DNA of 64,000 nt, from contig SCVN01000016.1 of the NCBI GenBank assembly GCA_004296885.1, forward strand, positions 310,001-374,000, given 5' to 3'. Below the pieces are notes generated by a model. It saw only the letters and a program-made list of their open reading frames with translations, was not told where the DNA came from and made no database searches. Positions 17,140 through 25,372 of the stretch are shown piece by piece. The DNA comes from Nitrospirota bacterium. Its GTDB lineage: Bacteria > Nitrospirota > Nitrospiria > Nitrospirales > Nitrospiraceae. Positions within the stretch are counted from its first letter, which is position 1. Each line of letters starts with the position of its first letter. Made by a program: the position numbers and the translations under genes.

Positions 17140-17766
17140 TCAGCGGCCCAAGAGTCCGCCGTCCGCCTTGAGGGCGTTGATCATGAACTGCACGGCCAAG
17201 GCCGCCAGCAACAGGCCCATGAAGCGGGTGATGATCTTTTCCGCGATGGGGCTGAGCCATCTGGCCCCGTGGCTGGCCAGGGCGAAGGTGATATAGCTTG
17301 CCAGCCCGACGGCGACGAGGCAAGCCAACAACACCATCCGCTGGCCCAAGCCGTGGGTTTGGGCGTCCAACAGGATGATCGTCGAAATGGCCCCCGGGCC
17401 GGCCAGCATCGGCATGGCCAGCGGCGTGATGGCCACGTCGGCTTTGTCGGCGCCGGCGGCGGTCTCCTCGGCGGTTTCCTGCACGGCGGACCGCTGGGCG
17501 CGCAACATGTCTAGCGCGATCAGCAGCAGGATCAGAGCGCCGGCGATCTGCAAGGCCGGCAGGGTGATGCCCATGACTTTGAACAGGGTCTGCCCGATCA
17601 GCGCGAAGGTGCCCAGAAATCCCACCGCGGCCAGGCAGGCCACTTGCGCGATGTGCAGCCGCTGGGACACCGAATCCCGTGCGGTCATGGCCAGGAACGC
17701 CGGTACCGCGGCGATCGGGTCGACGATCACGAACAGCGACCCGAAGGCGAAGAGGGCATATTCCAT
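17140..17766 (-). CDS. MarC family integral membrane protein
   Basis: The 208-residue protein has six predicted membrane segments. It starts MEYALFAFGSLFVIVDPIAA, the typical MarC/NAAT opening with VDP, and continues with LPALQIAGALILLLIALDML and ITPLAMPMLAGPGAISTII, the second family signature. The loop between helices 3 and 4 is longer than usual and rich in Ala, Glu and Asp. The transport substrate of MarC proteins is not settled. A GTG four codons upstream is an alternative start. It is 44 bp downstream of the DnaJ-like gene, on the same strand. Confidence 0.85.
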   Translation of the reverse strand: MEYALFAFGSLFVIVDPIAAVPAFLAMTARDSVSQRLHIAQVACLAAVGFLGTFALIGQTLFKVMGITLPALQIAGALILLLIALDMLRAQRSAVQETAEETAAGADKADVAITPLAMPMLAGPGAISTIILLDAQTHGLGQRMVLLACLVAVGLASYITFALASHGARWLSPIAEKIITRFMGLLLAALAVQFMINALKADGGLLGR

Positions 17767-17809
17767 GAGCTTCAGCACGGCTTGAATTCCATCCTCTCGG
17801 CCTTCCGTC

Positions 17810-18847
17810 TCACCCCCGGTTTGTCTGACGCAGGAGATCGGCGCGCGGGTCCTGGTGGGGACTGCGTCCAAGTTGCTCGTAGAGTTTGAGGTCCTCCTCA
17901 GCAATCGAACCGGGCATCACGATCTGGAGCGTGAAAAACAAGTCTCCATGCCCTCCCGATGCGGCCGGAAGCCCCTTGCCCTTGAGGCGGAGCTTGCCCT
18001 CCGCCTTGCTGCCGGCCGGGACTTTGACGCGCACCGGGTCCGTGAGCGTCGGAGCCAGGACCTCAGCGCCCAGGGCCGCCTCCCAGGGCCAGACGGGAAG
18101 GATCACATGCACGTCGCTGCCCTGGCGGCGAAAGACCCGGTCCGACTCGACGATCACGCGCAGATAGAGGTCGCCGGGCTTGCCTCCGTTCATGCCCTGC
18201 TGTCCCTTGCCCGCGACCCGGACACGGGTGCCGTCCTGGACGCCGGCGGGGATGCGCACCTCGATGGTTTTGGTCTCGGTGCGGCTCCCGGTTCCTCCGC
18301 AGGTCTGGCAGGGGCGGCCTTTTTGCCGGCCCGTGCCGCTGCATGTGGCGCAGGGGATCGGCTCCGTGAGATTCAGGCGTCTGGTCATGCCCGTCAGCAC
18401 TTCGCGCAAGGTCAGGTGAACATCCGTTTCCAAGTCCTCGCCCTGGACCGCGAATCCGCGGAAACCCGACCCGCCGCGAGGCTGCGACCGGCGGCCGAAG
18501 AGGGACTCGAAAATGTCGCCGAAGTCCTGCCCGCCCTCCGTCGAGCCGGGCCGGCCGCCCATTCCTGCGCCGGCGCCGGCCTGTTGCCTGGCCTTCTCGT
18601 AGGCCTCCGCTTCCTGCCAGCGATGTCCGTACCGGTCGTATTTTTTTCTGGTCTCCGGGTCTCCCAGGACCTCGTGGGCCCCGTTCAGCTCCTTGAACTT
18701 TTTCTCCATCTCGGCCTTCCGCGCGCCCCCGTGCAGGTCCGGATGATACTGGCGGGCCAGCTTGCGGTAGGCTTTCTTGATGTCGTCCTGAGTCGCGGTT
18801 CGAGCGACGCCCAGGATCTCATAATAATCACGTTCAGTAGTCGCCAT
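17810..18847 (-). CDS. DnaJ-type co-chaperone with a shortened zinc finger
   Basis: The 345-residue protein has a J domain (residues about 7-75) with the HPD motif in QYHPDLHGG, a Gly-rich linker, and two substrate-binding beta domains. Between them only two CxxCxGxG elements are present (CATCSGTG and CQTCGGTG), where full DnaJ has four. A half zinc centre of this kind is unusual. J proteins deliver unfolded clients to DnaK and stimulate its ATPase. No dnaK or grpE is nearby, so it is probably an accessory CbpA/DnaJ2-like protein. It is followed on the same strand by marC. Confidence 0.88.
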   Translation of the reverse strand: MATTERDYYEILGVARTATQDDIKKAYRKLARQYHPDLHGGARKAEMEKKFKELNGAHEVLGDPETRKKYDRYGHRWQEAEAYEKARQQAGAGAGMGGRPGSTEGGQDFGDIFESLFGRRSQPRGGSGFRGFAVQGEDLETDVHLTLREVLTGMTRRLNLTEPIPCATCSGTGRQKGRPCQTCGGTGSRTETKTIEVRIPAGVQDGTRVRVAGKGQQGMNGGKPGDLYLRVIVESDRVFRRQGSDVHVILPVWPWEAALGAEVLAPTLTDPVRVKVPAGSKAEGKLRLKGKGLPAASGGHGDLFFTLQIVMPGSIAEEDLKLYEQLGRSPHQDPRADLLRQTNRG

Positions 18848-18956
18848 GAAGGACCTTTCTCATGCCGTCGCACCTGCCTTGCAGCTTAAGTCCTTGTGCG
18901 GGGCTTTTCAAGGGTGGGCGGCGAAATGCGCGCAGGGGGCCGGAGCGAACAGGATG

Positions 18957-19919
18957 CTACCGGGTCGAACCGGCCTTGGCCCGTGCCATCATCTTGCAAT
19001 AGGAGCAGATCTCGGCGGTGGTGGGCTGGCTGCAGGTCGCGCAGGGGTGGAGGGTCGCCCGATCTTTCTCGGCCATCGACGCGGGGGCCGGCTGGGCCTG
19101 TCCTGAGCCCTGTTGAAGGGCTCTGGCCTGTTTTTCGAGGAAACCGCAGTAGAAGGCCTGCTTGGTGCCCGGCGATTCCGTTTCCAGGCGATTCAGCACT
19201 TCCTTGTACAGGAGCATCTTGGAGCCCTTGGCCATGGGACATTCATCCACGATGTAGTCGATCCGGTTCAGGACCGAGTAAGCCGCGACCTCCCGTTCGG
19301 AGAGCCGGTACAGCGGCTTGACCTTTTTGGCGAACCCCTCGACCGAGGCGGGGAGGCTGGGCCCTTGCTTGTCCAGATATTCCTCCTGCCAGTGCAGGAC
19401 GTTGCCCAGCAGGCGGGAGGCCTCGTCGTCCAGGTTGTGGCCGGTCGCCATGACGTCATAGTCCTGCTCCACCGCGGCCCGATTGAACTGGTAGCGTTTG
19501 ATCGTGCCGCAGGTCGAGCAGGTGGGACGGTGGATCAGGTCGGCCAGTTCGCGGATGCCGGCCCCTTCCTCCTCCTCGACCTTGTGGATCAGCAGTTTCG
19601 CCTCGTGCGTGCGGGCGACGCCGTCGGCGAACTGTTGCACCTTCTCGCGCGACGTGGTCGAGTAGCCGGGAATGCCCAGGTCCACGTAGAGGGCATCGGC
19701 CTTGTAGCCCAGCTTGAGCAGGATGTCCCAGAGGGCGAGACTATCCTTGCCTCCGGACACGGCCACCAGGATGCGATCGTCGCGGCCGAACATCCGCTCC
19801 CCTTTGATCGCGCGGATGACTTGCTCCAGGACGAACTCGTTGAAGCAGGCTTTGCAGAAGGCGGCATTGTGGCGGGGCAGCCCGATCACCGCTTTGACTT
19901 TGCATTTTTTGCAGTTCAT
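18957..19919 (-). CDS. TtuA/NcsA-type tRNA 2-thiouridine synthetase
   Basis: The ATG giving MNCKKCK is chosen; a TTG 12 bp upstream lies in a repeat and is less likely. The 320-residue protein has an N-terminal zinc site (CKKC...FCKACF), the PP-loop SGGKDSLAL that binds ATP, the CSTCGTIKRY segment with the cluster or catalytic cysteines, GHNLDDEASRLL, and a C-terminal zinc site (CATCSQ...CSYCKM). This is the TtuA/Ncs6 subgroup, which adenylates a tRNA uridine and replaces its oxygen with sulfur. Sulfur is delivered as a thiocarboxylate on a ubiquitin-like protein, and just such a gene precedes it. Target nucleoside (position 54 or 34) is not known. Confidence 0.88.
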   Translation of the reverse strand: MNCKKCKVKAVIGLPRHNAAFCKACFNEFVLEQVIRAIKGERMFGRDDRILVAVSGGKDSLALWDILLKLGYKADALYVDLGIPGYSTTSREKVQQFADGVARTHEAKLLIHKVEEEEGAGIRELADLIHRPTCSTCGTIKRYQFNRAAVEQDYDVMATGHNLDDEASRLLGNVLHWQEEYLDKQGPSLPASVEGFAKKVKPLYRLSEREVAAYSVLNRIDYIVDECPMAKGSKMLLYKEVLNRLETESPGTKQAFYCGFLEKQARALQQGSGQAQPAPASMAEKDRATLHPCATCSQPTTAEICSYCKMMARAKAGSTR

Positions 19920-19929
19920 GATCTGTATC

Positions 19930-19999
19930 AAAGTCTGAAAGTCAGCAAGTCCGAAAGTCGGCTTGAGGAGAAGACTTTATGACTTTTCGACTTTCTAAC
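19930..19999. repeat. Degenerate heptamer repeat, locus A
   Basis: On the left arm AAGTCTG, AAAGTCA, GCAAGTC and CGAAAGT follow each other with a 7-base period, and the right arm (GACTTTTCGACTTTCTAAC) repeats the pattern in inverse orientation. It separates the TtuA-like and TtuB-like genes and reaches the stop codon of the latter. Confidence 0.6.
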
Positions 20000-20192
20000 T
20001 GCCTCCTGAAATCACCGGGCGAATCTCCACCTGATCCTCGTCTTTCAGTAATTCGTCTTCCGTGACCAGATCGTCCCCGCGGATCACCAGATGGGCTTCC
20101 ACGACCAGATTCAGGTCGCGCAGCAAGTCCTTGACGCGCTTGGGGCCTTTGATCTCCACCTGGCGCTCTGGATGGCTGAGTTTCACGATCAT
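19995..20192 (-). CDS. ThiS/MoaD/TtuB-like ubiquitin-fold sulfur carrier
   Basis: The 65-residue protein starts MIVKLSHPERQVEIKG and has the beta-grasp pattern of ThiS, MoaD and TtuB, with LLRDLNLVVEAHLVIRGDDL and TEDELLKDEDQVEI. It ends VISGGS. The Gly-Gly pair is where an adenylated and then thiocarboxylated C-terminus forms, but one extra Ser follows it, so a protease may have to trim it first. It lies directly upstream of the TtuA-like gene on the same strand, matching the sulfur-donor and thiouridylase pairing known in Thermus. No E1-like activating gene is nearby. The start is set by homology length; an upstream frame is open. Confidence 0.82.
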   Translation of the reverse strand: MIVKLSHPERQVEIKGPKRVKDLLRDLNLVVEAHLVIRGDDLVTEDELLKDEDQVEIRPVISGGS

Positions 20193-20289
20193 GGTGAATG
20201 GTAAATAGCGAATGGTGAATAGTGAAAGGCGCAATCCGGATCAATGGCCATTCTATACCATTCACGTATCACCTTTCACGGTTCACCAC
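20191..20289. repeat. Degenerate heptamer repeat, locus B (inverted arms)
   Basis: Left arm: ATGGTGA, ATGGTAA, ATAGCGA, ATGGTGA, ATAGTGA. Right arm: TCACGTA, TCACCTT, TCACGGT, TCACCAC. All units are 7 bases, and the arms are inverse complements in pattern. The locus lies between the sulfur-carrier start and the GalT stop. Confidence 0.7.
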
Positions 20290-20290
20290 C

Positions 20291-21295
20291 CTAGATCTCT
20301 GCCTCCCGCAGGAACTTGGCTGCTTCCTCCGGCGTGACCGGGTTGATGTAGAAGCCGGTGCCCCATTCGAAACCGGCCACCTGGGTCAGCTTGGGAATCA
20401 GCTCGATGTGCCAGTGATAGAACTCGCCGGTTTTCTCGTGCAGCGGAGAGGTGTGCAGCACGAAATTGTACGCCGGGTGCGAGAGGACCTTGTCCATGCG
20501 CCGCAAGGCTTCCGACAGGATGCGCGCGAGCAGCTCGAATTGGGTCTTCTGGCTTTCTTCGAAATAGGCGGCGTGCCGTTTGGGCAGGATCCACATTTCG
20601 AAGGGAAACCGGGGCGCGAAGGGCGTGATGCAGATGAATTCCTGGTTGTCCGCCACGATCCGCTCCGCGTCGGAGAGTTCCTGCCGGATGATGTCGCAGT
20701 AGATACACCGTTCTTTCTGCTGGTAGTGGGTGCGGCAGCCGTCGATCTCCGCCAACACGCTGGTGGGGGTGACCGGCAGCGCGATCAGTTGCGAATGGGT
20801 ATGTTCCAGCGTGGCCCCGGCCGCCGGTCCGTGGTTTTTGAACACCAGGATGTACCGGAACCGCTGATCCCGCTTGAGGTCCACGATCCGGTCGCGATAG
20901 GCCCAGAGCACGTCCTCGATCCGCTTGGGCGCCAAGTCCGCCAGCATGTCCTTGTGGTCCGGGGTCTCGATGATGACTTCGTGGGCGCCGATGCCGTTCA
21001 TGCGGTCGTACATGCCGACGCCTTCCCGGCCCATCTCGCCTTCCACCTGCAGGGCGGGAAATTTGTTCGGCACAACCCGCACGGTCCAGCCCGGCATGTT
21101 GGGCTCGCCGCCCTGGGGCCGGTAGGCGAGGATTTCCTTGGGCGTGAGTCGCTCCTGGCCTGGACAGAAGGGACAGAGGCCCGTCGAGACCGGCCGCACC
21201 GGCTCGTGGTGGACGAAGTCGCGGGGCCGCCCGGCCCGGTCGGTCGAGATGATTACCCAGCGCCCGACGATGGAATCACGGCGTAGGTCAGGCAT
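20291..21295 (-). CDS. galT: Galactose-1-phosphate uridylyltransferase
   Basis: The 334-residue product begins MPDLRRDSIVGRWVIISTDR, the family opening. It has zinc-type cysteine pairs in CPFCPGQE and CIYCDI, the first histidine cluster in ATLEHTHSQLIALP and the catalytic-region YHWHIELIPK. The enzyme swaps UMP between UDP-glucose and galactose-1-phosphate through a uridylylated His. The first histidine box reads EHTHSQ where the classical Leloir enzyme has HPHGQ, a variant common in bacterial relatives that may take other sugar phosphates. It lies just after a GH57 gene, so it may link polysaccharide breakdown to nucleotide sugars. Confidence 0.88.
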   Translation of the reverse strand: MPDLRRDSIVGRWVIISTDRAGRPRDFVHHEPVRPVSTGLCPFCPGQERLTPKEILAYRPQGGEPNMPGWTVRVVPNKFPALQVEGEMGREGVGMYDRMNGIGAHEVIIETPDHKDMLADLAPKRIEDVLWAYRDRIVDLKRDQRFRYILVFKNHGPAAGATLEHTHSQLIALPVTPTSVLAEIDGCRTHYQQKERCIYCDIIRQELSDAERIVADNQEFICITPFAPRFPFEMWILPKRHAAYFEESQKTQFELLARILSEALRRMDKVLSHPAYNFVLHTSPLHEKTGEFYHWHIELIPKLTQVAGFEWGTGFYINPVTPEEAAKFLREAEI

Positions 21296-21311
21296 GGTTC
21301 CTCACAAGAGT

Positions 21312-21345
21312 ATATGGCCGATAGCGGATGGCCGAAGCCGGACGC
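21312..21345. repeat. Degenerate heptamer repeat, locus H (single arm)
   Basis: ATGGCCG, ATAGCGG, ATGGCCG and AAGCCGG run head to tail with a 7-base period just upstream of galT. No inverted arm is visible. Confidence 0.5.
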
Positions 21346-21397
21346 TCATTGTACCTCTGTCTTTGGCGAAGCGCTAGAAGCGAATTGCCATGGCGGG

Positions 21398-23584
21398 TCA
21401 GACCTTCCACATGCGGGCCTCATAGTCCGCGTCCGGAACGGTCAGGGTCAGGGGGTGGTGCCGGGGATACCGGTCTATTTCGAGCCCTCCTTGCGTGACG
21501 ACCAGGCTCATTCGAAACTGGTCGCCTGCCTGGAGTTCCAGGGCTTTCAGCGGGACGGCCAACTCAATGATGGTGCGCCGGCAGGCCGTGCCGCAGGGGC
21601 CTTGATCCGAGAATCCCATCCCCGGTCCGCCGGACTGGCCTGACGACCAGAGCGTGCAGGCCGTGGCGGCAGGCAGGCCCAGGGGAAAGACCAGCTTGTA
21701 GGCGGTGAGTCTGGTCAGGACATGCGCCTCGATGGCCGCGTCGTGTAGCTTGTCCATGGCCTCGTCGTTCTGATCCAACCGGAGGAAGAGCCGGTCCAGG
21801 CTGAAGCCGAATCCAAGGTAGGCAAACAGCCGGCTGGACTTCCACATGGCGCCCAGCGGCGGCGCCGGGTCGATGGAGCCGGCCCCGCGCCATTCAAAAA
21901 AATTCGTGACCAGCCCGTCGATCGTCGGCTCCAGGAGGCACACCGGATCATGCGAGGGATGGGGTTCGGGCAGTCCGAAGAGGGGGTGGTTTAAATAGTC
22001 CGGCGCGGGGAGCCCGGCACGGAGAAACACGTTGCGCAGATGGGTCCGAAACAGCCGGTCGAACTCGGCCTTATAGTCGGTTTCGAAGTCGTCGCCGTAC
22101 CACCAGAACCAATCGCTGCCTTCCGCGGCATAGAGCTCACTCCAGGCGCCGCGCGCGGCGTCCGGCGCGAGGGAGTCGGCGACCTCAACCAGTCGCTGGC
22201 GGGTCTCCTTGATCAGGTCCCAGCCCCGGTTGTCCTCCTGGTGCCCCAGCCAGATGCCGAAGTCGGCGTTGATCCAGGAGCCGGAGTGCAGATGCTCGAG
22301 CCGCCTGGTCGGGCGCTGTCTGGCGAGGGCGTTGCTGATCGTGTCGGTCGTCACGAGTGCCTGGCCGATGGTCCCCTTGTCCAGCGCCCGGTAGAGACCG
22401 GACAGGAACTGTTCCCCGCCGTCGTAATAATGTTCCCAGGGATTTTCACCGTCCAGGATGATCGGCAGCAGCAGGTGATTGCCGGGAGCCTGTTCGGCGA
22501 TGCTGCTGATCCGGCGCACCACGTCTTCCACGGCTGCCTCCGGCGCGGCCTTGGAGTAGATGAAGCCGAAGGCATCCGAAATCTCCCGGTCCCGGAAGAC
22601 GAGCGCCAGTTCGTTTCCCGGCTCTCCCGCCAGGTAAGACTGGTACAAGTCCCGGCCCCGATCCCAGTCGCCCAGCGAGCGGGCCAGGATGCCTTCGTCC
22701 GTCGCGGTCCATTGCAAGCCGGCCCGTCGCAGGATCGGAATCAGTTCCGGGCAGACCGAACCTTCGGACGGCCAGAGGCCGGCCGGAGCCGATCCGAACA
22801 GGTCCCGATGCAGCGCCACGGCTTGCTGGACCTGGGCTTCGGCGTCGGCTGGGGCCTGGAGCCGCTGCGGCAGGGCCGTGTCGGGCCTCCCGCGCCTGGC
22901 CTGGTCCGTGTCGATCAGCAACGGTAGGATGGGATGGTAGAAGGGGCTCGTGGTGAGCTCGATCTGACCGGACAAGGCCAGCTTCCTATACAGAGGGATG
23001 ATCTCGGCGACGGTCTGCAACTGGAGGCCCAGCACCTCCTGCTTCTCCTCTTCGGTGAAGCCACGGTCCTTTTTGCGCAAGGCCGCCAGGCGTGGGTGGC
23101 GCCGCACCGTGCCGTATCCGAACCAGGCCAGATTGTGCCAGACTTGCAGGTCGCGCAGCTCTTGGATCGAGAACTGCCGGGCCAGGCCGGTGAGGTCCTG
23201 TCCCTGGATGTGGGTGCCGCGCTTGACCAGCAATTCGTGGTAGCGGGGAAAGGGCCGGACCATGGTGGCCCAGTTGGCGGCGAAGAAGTGGCGCACGAGA
23301 AAGGCCCGTTCCGCCGGGGTGAGGTCCGCCGCCGGCTTCTGAGCATAGTCCAGAAACAGGTCCCGGACGGTGCCCGACGTCAGCTCCTGCAATTGGGCCA
23401 GGAGCGAAGGGGTGAAGTTGAACGTGGCCCTGAGGTTCGGGAACTGCTCGATCAGGTAGGCCATGTCGAAATAGGCTTTGATCGCGTGGAGCCGGACCCA
23501 GGGCATGGAGGCGGAGCCCGCCACCGGGTCCGTGTAATACGGTTGGTGCATGTGCCAGAGAAAGCAGAGCTGGATGGTTTTCAT
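21398..23584 (-). CDS. Glycoside hydrolase family 57 (alpha-amylase-like)
   Basis: The start giving MKTIQLCFLWHMHQPYY is used; a slightly longer frame lacks support. The 728-residue enzyme shows the GH57 series: HMHQPYY at the N-terminus, the nucleophile segment GLWPSEGSVCPEL, the acid/base Asp in WTATDEGIL, and LDGENPWEHYYDGG. The C-terminal third is a beta-rich part of the kind that follows GH57 catalytic barrels. Known members cleave or rearrange alpha-glucans. No signal peptide is seen, so it should act in the cytoplasm, probably on glycogen or a maltodextrin. Exact specificity is not readable. Confidence 0.88.
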   Translation of the reverse strand: MKTIQLCFLWHMHQPYYTDPVAGSASMPWVRLHAIKAYFDMAYLIEQFPNLRATFNFTPSLLAQLQELTSGTVRDLFLDYAQKPAADLTPAERAFLVRHFFAANWATMVRPFPRYHELLVKRGTHIQGQDLTGLARQFSIQELRDLQVWHNLAWFGYGTVRRHPRLAALRKKDRGFTEEEKQEVLGLQLQTVAEIIPLYRKLALSGQIELTTSPFYHPILPLLIDTDQARRGRPDTALPQRLQAPADAEAQVQQAVALHRDLFGSAPAGLWPSEGSVCPELIPILRRAGLQWTATDEGILARSLGDWDRGRDLYQSYLAGEPGNELALVFRDREISDAFGFIYSKAAPEAAVEDVVRRISSIAEQAPGNHLLLPIILDGENPWEHYYDGGEQFLSGLYRALDKGTIGQALVTTDTISNALARQRPTRRLEHLHSGSWINADFGIWLGHQEDNRGWDLIKETRQRLVEVADSLAPDAARGAWSELYAAEGSDWFWWYGDDFETDYKAEFDRLFRTHLRNVFLRAGLPAPDYLNHPLFGLPEPHPSHDPVCLLEPTIDGLVTNFFEWRGAGSIDPAPPLGAMWKSSRLFAYLGFGFSLDRLFLRLDQNDEAMDKLHDAAIEAHVLTRLTAYKLVFPLGLPAATACTLWSSGQSGGPGMGFSDQGPCGTACRRTIIELAVPLKALELQAGDQFRMSLVVTQGGLEIDRYPRHHPLTLTVPDADYEARMWKV

Positions 23585-23698
23585 GGTGATGAGCCGCAAA
23601 GTATGTCACAGGGGGGAGGGGGTTGCAACTAAGGGACCATGATGACGGGATAGGCATGGATCGGCTATAAGAAGCGTGACCCGGCGCAAGGAGTGTGC

Positions 23699-24112
23699 AT
23701 GGCAGATCAGGAGGCTGTTTCCCCGGAAGCCGCGAACCACGCCGGTTGGATCTCCCGGTATTGGGTTCCTGTGGCGGCCTATGCGGGGCTCATTTTCTAT
23801 CTCTCCGCCCAGTCCAGCCCGCCCGGGCCGGCCATGTGGTGGCTGGAATTCTTGGGGGACAAGGCGGTCCATGCCGCCGAGTTCGGCCTCTTGGGTCTGT
23901 TCTGTTATCGCGCCTTCCGCTTCGGTTCAGGCCCGCGTGCGGCCCGGTTCGCGCTGTTCCTGGCGATCCTCGCCTCCACCGGTTATGGGATCACGGACGA
24001 AATCCACCAGGCCTTCGTGCCGCTCCGCGAGCCCAGCCCCTGGGACGTCCTGGCCGACGGGGCCGGCGCATCGGTCGTCTCGTCGCTGTGGCGCCGATTC
24101 GTCGAGCCGTAG
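23699..24112 (+). CDS. VanZ-like membrane protein
   Basis: The chosen ATG (MADQEAVSPE) follows GCAAGGAGTGTGC. The 137-residue product has four hydrophobic segments and the VanZ-family pattern: YAGLIFYLSAQSSPPG, DKAVHAAEFGLLGLFCYRAF, GYGITDEIHQAFVP and DVLADGAGA. In some bacteria VanZ proteins change teicoplanin resistance, but most members have no known role. It stands between the GH57 gene (divergent) and a kinase gene on the same strand. Confidence 0.85.
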   Translation: MADQEAVSPEAANHAGWISRYWVPVAAYAGLIFYLSAQSSPPGPAMWWLEFLGDKAVHAAEFGLLGLFCYRAFRFGSGPRAARFALFLAILASTGYGITDEIHQAFVPLREPSPWDVLADGAGASVVSSLWRRFVEP

Positions 24113-24176
24113 CCGCGTTGTTCCGCCCGACGGTCCTCCGTGACAAGCTTTCCCCGCCTCGGTATAATGCGCCGCC

Positions 24177-25277
24177 ATGACCGCCGCTGATCCTTCCGTA
24201 CCCAAGCCGCCGCAGGCTCCGCCGGACGAAGCCGTAGTTGCCGAAACCGTTCGCACCCGATTGCCCTTTCACGCCCAGTTCAAGGCGCTGGCACCGCTGG
24301 CCGGCGACGCCTCGAACCGGCGGTATTTCCGCATCCAGCTCGGCGCCGGGACCTTTCCCTCTCTGGTCCTGATGCAACTGGCCGAGCCGGAGGCGTTCAA
24401 GCAATCGGAGGAGGCCGTGAGCGGCGGCGCTGCGCCCCCGACCGAACTGCCGTTTGTGAACGTGCACCGGCATTTGATCCAGGCCCAGGTGCCTGTGCCC
24501 CAGCTCTACCATTACGATCAGGAAGCCGGGCTTCTGTACCTGGAGGACTTGGGCGATGTCACCCTGGCGCAGGCCTGCGAGAACGGAGCCGGCGACCAGA
24601 CGCCGGGGTTCTACCGTTATGCGGTGGACGTGCTGGTAAACCTGCATCTCAAGGCGACCTTTCCCCCGGAGCCTGCCTGTGTGGCGTTCGGGCGCGCCTT
24701 CGATGTGCCCTTGCTCATGTGGGAGTTCGACCATTTCATCGAATATGGGATTGAAAAACGGAACGGGCGGCTCATTCCCGAAGCCGATCGCCAGGCGATC
24801 CGCAACGACATGCAGAAGGTGGCCGGGCTATTGGCCGGCTTGCCGCAGGTCTTCACGCATCGGGATTACCACAGCCGGAACTTGATGGTGCGGGAGGGGC
24901 GTCTCCGGGTGATCGATTTCCAGGATGCGCTCATGGGGCCGGCCACCTACGACTTGGCGTCGCTGTTACGCGACTCCTACGTGGCTTTGGACGAGGAGCT
25001 GATCGCGGAACTGGTGATCCGGTATTTGGAAGGACGGGCCAAGGCCGGCGCCCCGCTGGACCGGCTGACGTTCATGCGCCTGTTCGACCTGACCAGCATC
25101 CAGCGTAACCTCAAAGCCGCCGGTCGTTTTGTCTACATCGATCAAGTGAAAGGCAATCCGAAATTCCTCGCCGACATTCCCCGCACGCTCGGCTACGTGC
25201 GCCGCAACTTGGCCAAGTATCCGGAAACGGCGTCGCTCCGCAAGAGACTAGCCGCCTATGTCCCCGAATTACAGTGA
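24177..25277 (+). CDS. Phosphotransferase, AmgK-like (sugar 1-kinase)
   Basis: The 366-residue protein has the aminoglycoside-phosphotransferase fold. The ATP region GDASNRRYFRI resembles the AmgK/MurNAc-kinase pattern, the catalytic loop is THRDYHSRNLMV with its Asp and Asn, and metal-binding Asp lies in VIDFQDALMGPATYDLASLL. AmgK phosphorylates MurNAc or GlcNAc at the anomeric carbon in cell-wall recycling, ahead of the nucleotidyltransferase MurU. The next gene encodes a MurU-like protein, which strongly suggests the same pairing. The N-terminal 25 residues are Pro-rich and extra to the core. Substrate is inferred from context only. Confidence 0.78.
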   Translation: MTAADPSVPKPPQAPPDEAVVAETVRTRLPFHAQFKALAPLAGDASNRRYFRIQLGAGTFPSLVLMQLAEPEAFKQSEEAVSGGAAPPTELPFVNVHRHLIQAQVPVPQLYHYDQEAGLLYLEDLGDVTLAQACENGAGDQTPGFYRYAVDVLVNLHLKATFPPEPACVAFGRAFDVPLLMWEFDHFIEYGIEKRNGRLIPEADRQAIRNDMQKVAGLLAGLPQVFTHRDYHSRNLMVREGRLRVIDFQDALMGPATYDLASLLRDSYVALDEELIAELVIRYLEGRAKAGAPLDRLTFMRLFDLTSIQRNLKAAGRFVYIDQVKGNPKFLADIPRTLGYVRRNLAKYPETASLRKRLAAYVPELQ

Positions 25278-25278
25278 C

Positions 25279-25372
25279 CTGTGAAATGTGAATCGCGAAC
25301 AGTGAAAGGTAGCGGCCACACAACCGACATCATGATCCGGGCTTCAAGCATTTACCATTCACGATTCACAAT
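25279..25372. repeat. Degenerate heptamer repeat, locus C (inverted arms)
   Basis: CTGTGAA, ATGTGAA, TCGCGAA and CAGTGAA form the left arm; ACCATTC, ACGATTC and ACAATGC form the right arm, ending at the next start codon. It lies between the kinase and nucleotidyltransferase genes, so it is inside their probable transcript. Confidence 0.65.
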
